Source: Glandiceps talaboti
Lineage: Eukaryota > Hemichordata > Enteropneusta > Spengelidae
DNA: 64,000 nt
Assembly: GCF_964340395.1 (NCBI RefSeq)
Contig: NC_135554.1
Coordinates: forward strand, 28,404,630-28,468,629
Direction: 5' to 3'
Both the position numbers and the translations under genes were made by a program. A model generated the notes under the pieces. That model did not search any database. It saw only the letters and a program-made list of their open reading frames with translations, and was not told where the DNA came from. Within the stretch, counting starts at the first letter, position 1; each line of letters opens with the position of its first letter. Positions 10,845 to 24,000 of this stretch are shown here, one piece after another.

Positions 10845-12755
10845 GTGTTCCTACAGTAATGTATGTGTAGTGTGTGGAGTGGAAGTCATTGTTATTACTA
10901 TGGTGTTCCTACAGTAATGTATGTGTAGTGTGTGGAGTGGAAGTCATTGTTATTACTATGGTGTGCCTACAGTAATGTATGTGTAGTGTGTGGAGTGGAA
11001 GTCATTGTTATTACTATGGTGTTCCTACAGTAATGTATGTGTAGTGTGTGGAGTGGAAGTCATTGTTATTGCTATGGTGTTCCTATAGTAATGCATGTGT
11101 AGTGTGTGGAATGGAGGTCATTGTTATTACTGTGGTGTGCCTATAGTAATGCATGTGTAGTGTGTGGAGTGGAAGTCATTGTTATTACTATGGTGTGCCT
11201 ACAGTAATGTATGTGTAGTGTGTGGAGTGGAAGTCATTGTTATTGCTATGGTGCGCCTATAGTAATGTATGTGTAGTGTGTGGAGTGGAAGTCATTGTTA
11301 TTACTATGGTGTGCCTATAGTAATGTATGTGTAGTGTGTGGAGTGGAAGTCATTGTTATTACTATGGTGTGCCTATAGTAATGTATGTGTAGTGTGTGGA
11401 GTGGAAGTCATTGTTATTGCTATGGTGCGCCTATAGTAATGTATGTGTAGTGTGTGGAGTGGTAGTCATTGTTATTGCTATGGTGCGCCTATAGTAATGT
11501 ATGTGTAGTGTGTGGAGTGGAAGTCATTGTTATTACTATGGTGTGCCTACAGTAATGTATGTGTAGTGTGTGGAGTGGAAGTCATTGTTATTACTATGGT
11601 GTGCCTATAGTAATGTATGTGTAGTGTGTGGAGTGGAAGTCATTGTTATTACTATGGTGTGCCTATAGTAATGCATGTGTAGTGTGTGGAGTGGAAGTCA
11701 TTGTTATTACTATGGTGTGCCTATAGTAATGCATGTGTAGTGTGTGGAGTTGAAGTCATTGTTATTACTATGGTGTGCCTATAGTAATGCATGTGTAGTG
11801 TGTGGAGTTGAAGTCATTGTTATTACTATGGTGTGCCTATAGTAATGCATGTGTAGTGTGTGGAGTGGAAGTCATTGTTATTACTATGGTGTGCCTATAG
11901 TAATGCATGTGTAGTGTGTGGAGTTGAAGTCATTGTTATTACTATGGTGTGCCTATAGTAATGCATGTGTAGTGTGTGGAATGGAGGTCATTGTTATTAC
12001 TATGGTGTGCCTACAGTAATGCATGTGTAGTGTGTGGAGTGGAAGTCATTGTTATTACTATGGTGTGCCTATAGTAAAGTATGTGTAGTGTGTGGAGTGG
12101 AAGTCATTGTTATTACTATGGTGTGCCTACAGTAATGCATGTGTAGTGTGTGGAGTGGAAGTCATTGTTATTACTATGGTGTGCCTATAGTAAAGTATGT
12201 GTAGTGTGTGGAGTTGAAGTCATTGTTATTACTATGGTGTGCCTACAGTAATGCATGTGTAGTGTGTGGAGTGGAAGTCATTGTTATTGCTATGGTGTGC
12301 CTATAGTAATGTATGTGTAGTGTGTGGAGTGGAAGTCATTGTTATTACTATGGTGTGCCTATAGTAATGTATGTGTAGTGTGTGGAGTAGAAGTCATTGT
12401 TATTGCTATGGTGTGCCTACAGTAATGTATGTGTAGTGTGTGGAGTGGAAGTCGTTGTTATTACTATGGTGTGCCTATAGTAATGTATGTGTAGTGTGTG
12501 GAGTTGAAGTCATTGTTATTACTATGGTGTGCCTATAGTAATGTATGTGTAGTGTGTGGAGTGGAAGTCATTGTTATTACTATGGTGTGCCTATAGTAAT
12601 GCATGTGTAGTGTGTGGAGTTGAAGTCATTGTTATTGCTATGGTGTGCCTATAGTAATGTATGTGTAGTGTGTGGAGTGGAAGTCATTGTTATTGCTATG
12701 GTGTGCCTACAGTAATGTATGTGTAGTGTGTGGAATGGAAGTCATTGTTATTACC
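10845..12755. repeat. 58-bp minisatellite, 33 copies
   Basis: The unit begins GTGTTCCTACAGTAATGTAT and contains GTGTGGAGTGGAAGTCATTG. Unit starts at 10845 and 12701 are exactly 32 x 58 bp apart, so there is no net length change; a 33rd copy ends at about 12755 after 55 bp. Variation is a small set of shared substitutions (C/T in CTACAG or CTATAG, G/A in TATTGCT or TATTACT). The period is not a multiple of three and no coding is implied. Confidence 0.97.
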
Positions 12756-12837
12756 CCATCCATGACAAACTTACACACATACTTAAACTACGTTGTTATG
12801 TTTGCATATGTGCAACAGCACCTTTCTTCCTTCCATA

Positions 12838-13060
12838 AGGAAGGAGATGTATTAGGGGTTGTAGTCTGTGTGTGTGTGTGTCTGTATCACCATTTTCTAA
12901 AAAATAGCTGCATCAATTTGAACGAAATTTGGTAGACATGTTCCGTAGGGTAATGGCAAGAACTGATTAGGTTTTGGTAAACATCCCACAGATATTAATT
13001 AGCAAGTTTAGGTAATTAATGGTTTTCGGTAATGTACGTCACCCATCACACATGTCGCAT
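12838..13060. repeat. Probable dispersed repeat with a GT-rich start
   Basis: A short GT run is followed by ATCAATTTGAACGAAATTTG and GTAGACATGTTC. This composition resembles dispersed non-autonomous repeats of marine invertebrates as I remember them. No terminal repeats are visible and the borders are uncertain. Confidence 0.35.
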
Positions 13061-14470
13061 ACATGTGTGTCAAAGAAATTAAAGGCTGCCCTCAGCGGTC
13101 GTTAGCTGGTTAGTCGTACAAGTGTCGAGGTTATCAGCACATCGCATGGGGTTTGTGCCAACCTTGTCAGTGATATTCAAAGCATTGGGTAAGTAATGGT
13201 ACAGCTTTGCATGTTTTGATAATGACTCTTATTTCAACTAAAATGTTAGATGGAGACTATTACGTTAGACAATAAAAATCACTGGCCATTTTCAGCACTC
13301 ACAGGGGCCGGGGAGAAGTTCAAATATATATACCTCACCATGTGAGGCACACCATTTTGATCTTTCAAATCATATACATTTGCAATTAACTATTTTTAAT
13401 TTATTACAATAGGAAGCGGTGCCATACGGCTGTAGTATAAGTAATAAATGTCATATAAAATCAAAGTTCACTATTTTCCAAGCTGGGTTGTTCTTTTACT
13501 TGACGGATAACAGTAACGTTACGTGTGATAAAGAAGAACAGTTGTTGTTGTTTAGTCTACTGCGCTGTGTGTGACATCCTTTGCTTTCCGAAGTCCACAC
13601 TGAGCTTGTCATTCAGATCAAAAATTTAGTAAGCAAGTCTTCAATTACCCACAAAATGCTAACAGTTGGTAGAGGTAGCATAAGTTGGGTCTGATTACCA
13701 GAACCAGATGTGTCCAAAAAAACGTGTACTATATGGAAAGGTACTTTGCTAGAAATGTTGTACACCACAAGCTATGCCATCTCACATTCTGAACTAATAT
13801 TTAAATAACATAACATAACATAAGTGTCTGTGTCCACTTTTTTACAGTCACCAAGCCACTGCCATTACATGTCCTAAATCGGAAAAACCAACGGCTTACA
13901 TAAATTTTATAACAGGTAGGACATGCTTTTGACTATTTTTGCAAGGTTATCAATTTTGACCTAGCATGCACTATTTGTAATTGTTATGCACACCATGTTG
14001 TGGTGATTACATATACCATTGCCCTGCCATCCCCGATGTACTTCTTTCCCATATCTGAAATTGTGAACTCATATTCATAACTGGTAAAATATGTTCAAAT
14101 TTTGTTTAAAAATTAACTTTAAACAATAATTTTTATGTACAACACTTAATTTTTTTTCTTCATGTTTCATCTTCAAATGAGTATACAGCAAATCTGATGC
14201 ACTCTCAACCATCATGATCGAATCTCCTTCCATATGTAACTGACAGTGTAATACACGACCAACTTTCACTGTACATTATTTTTCTACATTGTCACCAATC
14301 TTTGGCAAACAATATCATATCAACCAAAATTTTGTCTTTAACTGAAAAAGTTGTTCTCAAATCTGAAAGCCATTTATTATTTTTGAAAACTGTGTTTCCA
14401 TAAGTATATGTAATTACACAAATAAGTTATTGTGCCCTAAAGGTTCAATGACCAAAATCAATCAAATAAA
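13061..14470. other. Intergenic region, no confident gene
   Basis: No conserved reading frame or structured RNA was recognised on either strand. Two splice-like signals stand out: a donor at 13188 (ATTGG|GTAAGT) and a well-bounded 69-bp interval at 13847-13915 with a pyrimidine-rich acceptor and an AACAG|GTAGG donor. They could be parts of an unrecognised or noncoding transcript, but nothing confirms it. Confidence 0.3.
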
Positions 14471-14582
14471 TATACATACATACATACATACATACATACA
14501 TACATACATACATACACAGTCATACATACACAGTCATACATACATACATACATACATACATACATACATACATACATTCATT
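14471..14582. repeat. (CATA)n microsatellite, interrupted
   Basis: Two CATA runs are separated by CACAGTCATACATACACAGT. Tyr/Ile/His-rich reading frames across it on both strands are artefacts. Confidence 0.95.
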
Positions 14583-15059
14583 CAAAATGATGCACACACA
14601 TACACAATTTAGTTTGATTAGAAATTGGTTGGATGTCCAATTCTTACAACTTTTATAGAAGTAAACAAAGAGTAACAATCCAAGATGCTTTGTTTCAAGC
14701 CATGATCTCAATATCTAACACTTTTTTCTTTTTTTTTCCTTTCCTTTTTTGGTATGTTATGGATTTGCCTTGACTAACTGAAGATATCCAGGTGGAGAGG
14801 AAGACAATTGTAACAGACATTCAAACCAACACTTGCATCCTTACTGATACAACAGACATTCAAACACATTACAGTCATCAACTTTACCAACAAACACTAA
14901 TATCAGAGTTTATACACTTGTACAACACTCACTCATATACTCACCAACCCTTCAAACAAAGACTAACATATTTACTCCAGAAGGAGAAATCCCACTGATG
15001 GCAATTACATGAGTCAATAGAATCAATCGGTCAGATTCGATCAACTGGCAAAAAATCAA

Positions 15060-15290
15060 CTAAGGCAGAAAATCAAAGGCAAAAACCAAAGGCAAACAAG
15101 ACATATTGTCAGAAGGCAATATCCAGAGACTGTAACACATAACAATTGCCAGAAGGCACACATAATAAAAAAGAATTGTCAGAGGCTGTAACACATAACA
15201 ATTGCCAGAAGGCACACAAAACAAAAAAGAATTGTCAGAAGGCACACAAAATAAAAAAGAATTGTCAGAAACCAACATTACCACTTAAAA
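15060..15290. repeat. Imperfect A-rich tandem repeats
   Basis: AATTGCCAGAAGGCACACA and AAAAAAGAATTGTCAGA alternate three times with a shared GGCTGTAACACATA block. This is a degenerate minisatellite. The minus-strand frame through it (15284-15060) is repetitive, and I do not call it a gene. Between 14583 and 15060 I see only a T/C tract (about 14720-14750) and unremarkable AT-rich sequence. Confidence 0.75.
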
Positions 15291-15364
15291 ATTGTCCAAA
15301 ACAAGAAAATAAATAAATACTGACAGAATAATTGCAACTCTCCTCAATTACAAATAAATACACC

Positions 15365-15738
15365 GCAACAATAATAATGAATAATAATGTTGGGTTCTTA
15401 TATATCGCTTCCCCACTCCGTGCTCAAAGCGCTTTACAATTATTACCCCTGGCTTGGATCAGAATGGCACAACGGCCCTTTAGTCTTCCTCAACTCCCAA
15501 GGGAGCATACAATCCATTGCAGCCATTTAAGCGCATAGGATTAAAGCCTTCACATTGCAACCTATATCCTACCAGGTCCCCAATTGTACAGCTGGGTTGA
15601 CTGAGGCACAGTCGTGGTTCAAATCTTGCCCAAGGACTTTAGCCACTCAGAAACAAACAGCAGGCAGCGACAGGGCTCGAACCTGCAACCTGTAGATTCC
15701 AATCCGGTCACGCTAACCATTCACCTATCATGACTCCA
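15365..15738 (-). mobile_element. tRNA-derived SINE
   Basis: Read on the minus strand, it starts near 15738 with an A-box-like segment (GGTGAATGGTTAGCG) and then a B box, GGTTCGAGCCC (about 15692-15680), in tRNA-like spacing. The body includes a complement of GTGCTCAAAGCGCTTTACA, a core seen widely in marine animal SINEs as I recall. The 3' end is an ATTATT-type tail at about 15365-15385. About 370 bp, apparently full length. Confidence 0.78.
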
Positions 15739-15964
15739 CATACAACAACAACCCCCTCCACCTGTCATAAAGCATACAATACTAAAACTCTTTCGAGCCC
15801 AGAATCATACAAAGATATTATCAAACTAAAGTTCATTCTTTACATCTGCACTATCTGTTATATCTATAGTAAGAATTGAGTGAGAATATGTGTCTCTCAA
15901 AATACATTTCAATAACAGTAATTAGCTATATTTTAAGAATGCACACTTCAAATTCAATACCAAA

Positions 15965-16060
15965 CCACACACCTTTTTATTTTATTTAATTTTATTTATT
16001 TCCACCACAAACATAAGATAACAAATAACATTACAAAAAGTAAGTATCACTAATAAGAAA
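15965..16060 (-). mobile_element. Possible LINE/SINE 3' end
   Basis: On the minus strand GTGGTGGAAATAAATAAA passes into an (ATTTA)n-like tail, as in non-LTR retroelement ends. No coding domain is seen and the 5' limit is unknown. The stretch from 16060 to 16550 is A-rich, with nothing else recognised. Confidence 0.35.
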
Positions 16061-16554
16061 ATGCTCTGGCATGGTGTGACAACCATAGAAATAGTTCACT
16101 TTCCATGGCCCGTACAAATATGGGAAGTAACTAAATACAAATGGTACATATAAATAAATAATCAAATACACATACTTATTTAAATTTGTCTAACAAATAT
16201 TACAAATAAACAATTCTAAACAAAGAAAAACATTATAGCACAAAGAATATCAAACAACCCAACAGAAAGCAAAACAAATGAAATAATGACAACACACAAA
16301 AATATTTACATCATGATCTTTATAGCGATGGGCAAATAACAATCAGTGAGGAAAAATAACTAATTGCACATGTTCTGTTCCAACAAATCTCTGTAATATA
16401 AGAACAAGAATATCAAAACGTTGCCTTTACAGTTTAAATCTGGTTTAAATTGTTCCATCTTCGGTGTTTCTGTGTAGATGATCAAAAATGCTTGTCAGCC
16501 TATCATGTAAACACATGCAGTAAAATGAAAATTCTATTACTGATTTTTAGTATG

Positions 16555-16560
16555 TTTATT
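16555..16560 (-). other. Polyadenylation signal of the TIR-domain gene
   Basis: TTTATT on the plus strand gives AATAAA on the minus strand about 94 bp beyond the TAG stop at 16654-16656. Position and orientation fit the TIR gene. Confidence 0.55.
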
Positions 16561-16653
16561 TGAAAACATCATCGTGTAAATGCAGCTGTAGAGGACACAT
16601 TGACAGAGAGGAGATGTACATTTTAATGTCCCCTTTTCCAAGATATTAGACTT

Positions 16654-17673
16654 CTAATTTGGATCTAACATAGTAGGGGATGATTGCACATACACATTTT
16701 TTTGTGGTCGTTTCTTGGGCAGAGAATATTTCAAATTATTCCAGAACTTTGCCATGTCTTTTTCATCACCAGACCAGGTGACATATGAGATTTCTTTCAG
16801 CATACTGTCTATGTTGGCATCGGACTGCCTCACTTCACTTATATCTTCAAACAAGATTGGAATGATCATCTTGGTTTTCCTTTTCAACATTTCTTCCTGT
16901 GCTTTCAGAAACACAAATCGACACAAGTCATCCTGTATGAAACTAGGTGACAAAACTAGAATGGTTCGACGACTCTTCTCAATAGCTTTTATGATATTGA
17001 TGAAAATGTCTGGAGTATGGAGAGAGAAAGAAAAATAATGTTGGGAAATCTAAAAATTAAAAAGAACAATAACTTTGATAATGATCACACTGAATTCAGT
17101 AATGTTCAAATTCAAAAAGTATTTTTACAGGGACCATTTCACACTTCAGAAAATGCTTCTCTTCTACAATATATTGGGGAGGAGGTGGGGGTGGGGGTTG
17201 GGGGGGTTGGAGGTTGGGGTCAGGAGAATGTTCTTTGTTTTGTATCAGTTTAAGTATAACAGTAAAATTGAAATCCCAGCTCTCATATATCAAGATTTTT
17301 GTCAAATATGTGATGATGATGATGCTGCTGTGACATTTCAATGTGGTGTACCTCTATATGACCCATCCATCCCATAAAACCTAATTTCTTCAGCTTTCCC
17401 TAAACATTCACTGCTAGGAGATCTGATGGTTTTACAACAATGATAACTGGTACATATATAAAATTATTTTCATTTGACACTGCCTTTGTTCCATGATATT
17501 CATATATGCTTTACCTATGCCCGGTATGAAGTTCCTTTGATGTTCACATATACAGTATTTGCCACCTCTCTCCAATTCTGGTATCAATGTTCCACAGACA
17601 AACTTTTCATCCTCTGAAATGACGTCATTATCTGTACCATGATAGTATACAAATGCATCAAAAGTCTTCCCAT
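16654..17673 (-). CDS. C-terminal TIR domain of an IL-1 receptor-like protein (last two exons, partial)
   Basis: Two minus-strand exons, 17673-17515 and 17009-16654, join in phase (ATA G|AC) with GT/AG borders and a strong polypyrimidine acceptor at 17011-17010. Together they encode about 170 residues ending at TAG. Box 1 is DGKTFDAFVYY, box 2 is RNFIPGI and box 3 is FWNNL, with KAIEKSRRTILVLSPSFI between them. The DGK-(Y/F)-DAF start and FW-NL-Y-(M/L)P end are typical of IL-1R/IL-1RAPL/SIGIRR TIR domains. Such domains signal by TIR-TIR contacts in the cytoplasm; some TIR domains instead cleave NAD+. The first exon needs an upstream donor to supply its first codon base. No extracellular Ig, LRR or transmembrane exon occurs up to 64000, so the gene either spans the satellite array or is a fragment. 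Confidence 0.85.
17175..17219 (+). other. G-rich tract with quadruplex potential in the TIR gene intron
   Basis: Five or more runs of four to seven G are separated by one or two T, with GGAGG interruptions. This fits the G3+N1-7 quadruplex pattern on the plus strand, which is the template strand of the TIR gene. Confidence 0.75.
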
Positions 17674-17795
17674 CTGTGAAATTATAACAAATAGATCCAT
17701 ATTAAACACAGATTTTGTCAGTATTGTGTTAACATGATTATAAGAGAACTCCATCACATGTATGTGCCAGTGTGGTGCACTGGGAGTATTTGATA

Positions 17796-17935
17796 TTGTT
17801 TATGGCATCCATATCAAGTGTAAAAGTATACTGTTTCATTTGCTAATTGACCACATTAGAAAGGCCACATGCTAGGCTTGTAAATAAACCAATTGAACAG
17901 TATACTTTTACACTTGATATGAATGCTATAAACAA
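17796..17935. repeat. Foldback hairpin left of the satellite, with a third copy at 18111-18145
   Basis: A 35-bp segment at 17796-17830 is exactly reverse-complementary to 18111-18145 (TATACTTTTACACTTGATAT and onward) and nearly so to 17901-17935 (two differences). Copies two and three are direct repeats and each is followed by an AGAAA-TGCTTTACTT-GTGTT stretch. The first pair makes a compact hairpin, possibly a MITE or the end of a larger element. Confidence 0.85.
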
Positions 17936-17980
17936 GAGTAGCACATAGAGAAAGTGCTTTACTTCAGTGTTACTCATTGT

Positions 17981-18045
17981 ACATTGGTCAGATATCATTG
18001 AATAACCCACAGAAAGTCAAAATACATCGGTCAGATATCATTGAA
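17981..18045 (-). repeat. Inverted, truncated satellite units in the left flank
   Basis: On the minus strand this reads TTCAATGATATCTGACCGAT, then the TTTTGACTTTCTGTGGGTTA end of a unit, then a second TTCAATGATATCTGACC. It is therefore about one and a half satellite units, lacking the CACTTAATGC part, facing the main array. Confidence 0.9.
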
Positions 18046-21000
18046 TTAATCAAGAGACATTGCATTGTGTGATCAATGGACTGAACCTGAAGGTGACACA
18101 TCATTCGGGTTATACTTTTACACTTGATATGGATGCCATAAACAATTGTGGTACATACAGAAAATGCTTTACTTTGGTGTTGTGGGTTGTATTTTGACTT
18201 TCTGTGTGTAATCACTTAATGCTACGGCAGGATGTATTCATTCAATGATATCTGACCGATGTATTCTCACTTTCTGTGTGTAATCACTTAATGCTACGGC
18301 AGGATGTATTCATTCAATGATATCTGACCGATGTATTCTCACTTTCTGTGGGTTATCACTTAATGCTACGACAGGATGTATTCATTCAAGGATATCTGAC
18401 CGATGTATTCTCACTTTCTGTGGGTTATCACTTAATGTTATGGCAGGATGTATTCATTCAATGATATCTGACCGATGTATTCTCACTTTCTGTGTGTAAT
18501 CACTTAATGCTACGGCAGGATGTATTCATTCAAGGATATCTGACCGATGTATTCTGACTTTCTGTGTGTTATCACTTAATGCTACGGCAGGATGTATTCA
18601 TTCAAGGATATCTGACCGATGTATTCTGACTTTCTGTGGGTAATCACTTAATGCTACGACAGGATGTATTCATTCAATGATATCTGACCGATGTATTCTC
18701 ACTTTCTGTGGGTTATCACTTAATGCTATGGCAGGATGTATTCATTCAATGATATCTGACCGATGTATTCTGACTTTCTGTGTGTAATCACTTAATGCTA
18801 CGGCAGGATGTATTCATTCAATGATATCTGACCGATGTATTCTGACTTTCTGTGGGTAATCACTTAATGCTATGACAGGATGTATTCATTCAATGATATC
18901 TGACCGATGTATTCTGACTTTCTGTGGGTTATCACTTAATGCTATGGCAGGATGTATTCATTCAATGATATCTGACCGATGTATTCTCACTTTCTGTGGG
19001 TTATCACTTAATGCTATGGCAGGATGTATTCATTCAATGATATCTGACCGATGTATTCTGACTTTCTGTGTGTAATCACTTAATGCTACGGCAGGATGTA
19101 TTCATTCAATGATATCTGACCGATGTATTCTCACTTTCTGTGTGTAATCACTTAATGCTACGGCAGGATGTATTCATTCAATGATATCTGACCGATGTAT
19201 TCTCACTTTCTGTGGGTTATCACTTAATGCTACGACAGGATGTATTCATTCAATGATATCTGACCGATGTATTCTCACTTTCTGTGGGTTATCACTTAAT
19301 GCTATGGCAGGATGTATTCATTCAAGGATATCTGACCGATGTATTCTGACTTTCTGTGGGTTATCACTTAATGTTATGGCAGGATGTATTCATTCAATGA
19401 TATCTGACCGATGTATTCTCACTTTCTGTGGGTTATCACTTAATGCTACGACAGGATGTATTAATTCAAGGATATCTGACCGATGTATTCTGACTTTCTG
19501 TGGGTTATCACTTAATGCTACGACAGGATGTATTCATTCAAGGATATCTGACCGATGTATTCTGACTTTCTGTGGGTTATCACTTAATGCTATGGCAGGA
19601 TGTATTCATTCAATGATATCTGACCGATGTATTCTCACTTTCTGTGGGTTATCACTTAATGCTACGGCAGGATGTATTCATTCAATGATATCTGACCGAT
19701 GTATTCTCACTTTCTGTGTGTAATCACTTAATGCTACGGCAGGATGTATTCATTCAATGATATCTGACCGATGTATTCTCACTTTCTGTGGGTTATCACT
19801 TAATGCTACGACAGGATGTATTCATTCAAGGATATCTGACCGATGTATTCTCACTTTCTGTGGGTTATCACTTAATGCTACGGCAGGATGTATTCATTCA
19901 ATGATATCTGACCGATGTATTTTGACTTTCTGTGTGTAATCACTTAATGCTACGGCAGGATGTATTCATTCAATGATATCTGACCGATGTATTCTGACTT
20001 TCTGTGGGTTATCACTTAATGCTACGACAGGATGTATTCATTCAATGATATCTGACCGATGTATTCTGACTTTCTGTGGGTTATCACTTAATGCTACGGC
20101 AGGATGTATTCATTCAATGATATCTGACCGATGTATTCTGACTTTCTATGGGTTATCACTTAATGCTACGGCAGGATGTATTCATTCAATGATATCTGAC
20201 CGATGTATTTTGACTTTCTGTGTGTTATCACTTAATGTTATGGCAGGATGTATTCATTCAATGATATCTGACCGATGTATTCTCACTTTCTGTGGGTTAT
20301 CACTTAATGCTATGACAGGATGTATTCATTCAATGATATCTGACCGATGTATTCTCACTTTCTGTGGGTTATCACTTAATGCTACGACAGGATGTATTCA
20401 TTCAATGATATCTGACCGATGTATTCTGACTTTCTATGGGTTATCACTTAATGCTACGACAGGATGTATTCATTCAATGATATCTGACCGATGTATTCTG
20501 ACTTTCTGTGGGTTATCACTTAATGCTACGGCAGGATGTATTCATTCAATGATATCTGACCGATGTATTCTGACTTTCTGTGGGTTATCACTTAATGCTA
20601 CGGCAGGATGTATTCATTCAATGATATCTGACCGATGTATTCTGACTTTCTGTGGGTTATCACTTAATGTTATGGCAGGATGTATTCATTCAATGATATC
20701 TGACCGATGTATTCTCACTTTCTGTGGGTTATCACTTAATGCTACGGCAGGATGTATTCATTCAATGATATCTGACCGATGTATTCTCACTTTCTGTGGG
20801 TTATCACTTAATGCTACGGCAGGATGTATTCATTCAATGATATCTGACCGATGTATTCTCACTTTCTGTGGGTTATCACTTAATGCTACGGCAGGATGTA
20901 TTCATTCAAGGATATCTGACCGATGTATTCTGACTTTCTGTGTGTAATCACTTAATGCTACGGCAGGATGTATTCATTCAATGATATCTGACCGATGTAT

Positions 21001-24000
21001 TCTCACTTTCTGTGGGTTATCACTTAATGCTACGGCAGGATGTATTCATTCAATGATATCTGACCGATGTATTCTCACTTTCTGTGGGTTATCACTTAAT
21101 GCTACGGCAGGATGTATTCATTCAATGATATCTGACCGATGTATTCTGACTTTCTGTGTGTAATCACTTAATGCTACGGCAGGATGTATTCATTCAAGGA
21201 TATCTGACCGATGTATTCTGACTTTCTGTGTGTAATCACTTAATGCTACGGCAGGATGTATTCATTCAATGATATCTGACCGATGTATTCTCACTTTCTG
21301 TGGGTTATCACTTAATGCTACGGCAGGATGTATTCATTCAATGATATCTGACCGATGTATTCTCACTTTCTGTGGGTTATCACTTAATGCTATGGCAGGA
21401 TGTATTCATTCAATGATATCTGACCGATGTATTCTGACTTTCTGTGGGTTATCACTTAATGCTACGACAGGATGTATTCATTCAAGGATATCTGACCGAT
21501 GTATTCTCACTTTCTGTGGGTTATCACTTAATGCTACGACAGGATGTATTCATTCAATGATATCTGACCGATGTATTCTGACTTTCTGTGGGTAATCACT
21601 TAATGCTACGGCAGGATGTATTCATTCAATGATATCTGACCGATGTATTCTGACTTTCTATGGGTTATCACTTAATGCTACGACAGGATGTATTCATTCA
21701 ATGATATCTGACCGATGTATTCTCACTTCCTGTGGGTTATCACTTAATGTTATGGCAGGATGTATTCATTCAATGATATCTGACCGATGTATTCTGACTT
21801 TCTGTGGGTTATCACTTAATGTTATGGCAGGATGTATTCATTCAATGATATCTGACCGATGTATTCTCACTTTCTGTGGGTTATCACTTAATGTTATGGC
21901 AGGATGTATTCATTCAATGATATCTGACCGATGTATTCTGACTTTCTGTGGGTTATCACTTAATGCTACGGCAGGATGTATTCATTCAATGATATCTGAC
22001 CGATGTATTCTCACTTTCTGTGTGTTATCACTTAATGCTACGGCAGGATGTATTCATTCAATGATATCTGACCGATGTATTCTCACTTTCTGTGGGTTAT
22101 CACTTAATGCTACGACAGGATGTATTCATTCAATGATATCTGACCGATGTATTCTGACTTTCTGTGGGTTATCACTTAATGTTATGGCAGGATGTATTCA
22201 TTCAATGATATCTGACCGATGTATTCTGACTTTCTGTGGGTTATCACTTAATGTTATGGCAGGATGTATTCATTCAATGATATCTGACCGATGTATTCTG
22301 ACTTTCTGTGGGTTATCACTTAATGTTATGGCAGGATGTATTCATTCAATGATATCTGACCGATGTATTCTCACTTTCTGTGGGTTATCACTTAATGCTA
22401 CGGCAGGATGTATTCATTCAATGATATCTGACCGATGTATTCTGACTTTCTGTGGGTTATCACTTAATGCTACGGCAGGATGTATTCATTCAATGATATC
22501 TGACCGATGTATTCTGACTTTCTGTGTGTAATCACTTAATGCTACGGCAGGATGTATTCATTCAATGATATCTGACCGATGTATTCTGACTTTCTGTGGG
22601 TTATCACTTAATGCTACGACAGGATGTATTCATTCAATGATATCTGACCGATGTTTTCTCACTTTCTGTGGGTTATCACTTAATGCTATGGCAGGATGTA
22701 TTCATTCAATGATATCTGACCGATGTATTCTCACTTTCTGTGGGTTATCACTTAATGCTACGGCAGGATGTATTCATTCAATGATATCTGACCGATGTAT
22801 TCTGACTTTCTGTGGGTTATCACTTAATGCTATGGCAGGATGTATTCATTCAATGATATCTGACCGATGTATTCTCACTTTCTGTGTGTAATCACTTAAT
22901 GCTACGGCAGGATGTATTCATTCAATGATATCTGACCGATGTATTCTGACTTTCTGTAGGTTATCACTTAATGCTACGACAGGATGTATTCATTCAATGA
23001 AATCTGACCGATGTATTCTGACTTTCTGTGGGTAATCACTTAATGCTACGGCAGGATGTATTCATTCAATGATATCTGACCGATGTATTCTGACTTTCTG
23101 TGGGTTATCACTTAATGCTACGGCAGGATGTATTCATTCAATGATATCTGACCGATGTATTTTGACTTTCTGTGGGTAATCACTTAATGCTACGGCAGGA
23201 TGTATTCATTCAATGATATCTGACCGATGTATTCTCACTTTCTGTGGGTTATCACTTAATGCTACGGCAGGATGTATTCATTCAATGATATCTGACCGAT
23301 GTATTCTGACTTTCTGTGGGTTATCACTTAATGTTATGGCAGGATGTATTCATTCAATGATATCTGACCGATGTATTCTGACTTTCTGTGGGTTATCACT
23401 TAATGCTACGGCAGGATGTATTCATTCAATGATATCTGACCGATGTATTCTGACTTTCTGTGGGTTATCACTTAATGCTACGGCAGGATGTATTCATTCA
23501 ATGATATCTGACCGATGTATTCCGACTTTCTGTGGGTAATCACTTAATGTTATGGCAGGATGTATTCATTCAATGATATCTGACCGATGTATTCTGACTT
23601 TCTGTGGGTTATCACTTAATGTTATGGCAGGATGTATTCATTCAATGATATCTGACCGATGTATTCTGACTTTCTGTGTGTAATCACTTAATGCTACGAC
23701 AGGATGTATTCATTCAATGATATCTGACCGATGTATTCTGACTTTCTGTGGGTTATCACTTAATGTTATGGCAGGATGTATTCATTCAAGGATATCTGAC
23801 CGATGTATTCTGACTTTCTGTGGGTTATCACTTAATGTTATGGCAGGATGTATTCATTCAATGATATCTGACCGATGTATTCTGACTTTCTGTGTGTAAT
23901 CACTTAATGCTACGACAGGATGTATTCATTCAATGATATCTGACCGATGTATTCTGACTTTCTGTGGGTTATCACTTAATGTTATGGCAGGATGTATTCA

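Noticed and set aside
12672-12935. 87-codon plus-strand frame
   Set aside because: Begins in the last 58-bp minisatellite units and ends in a GT-rich dispersed repeat.
14792-14998. 68-codon Thr/His/Gln-rich frame
   Set aside because: Low-complexity A/C-rich sequence without any recognised domain.
15365-15738. A functional tRNA gene at the B box
   Set aside because: The A and B boxes form part of a longer SINE with a core domain and simple tail. I could not fold a proper acceptor stem and anticodon arm.
16715-17377. Plus-strand frames of 78-107 codons
   Set aside because: Antisense shadow of the TIR exon and reading through the G-rich intron tract.
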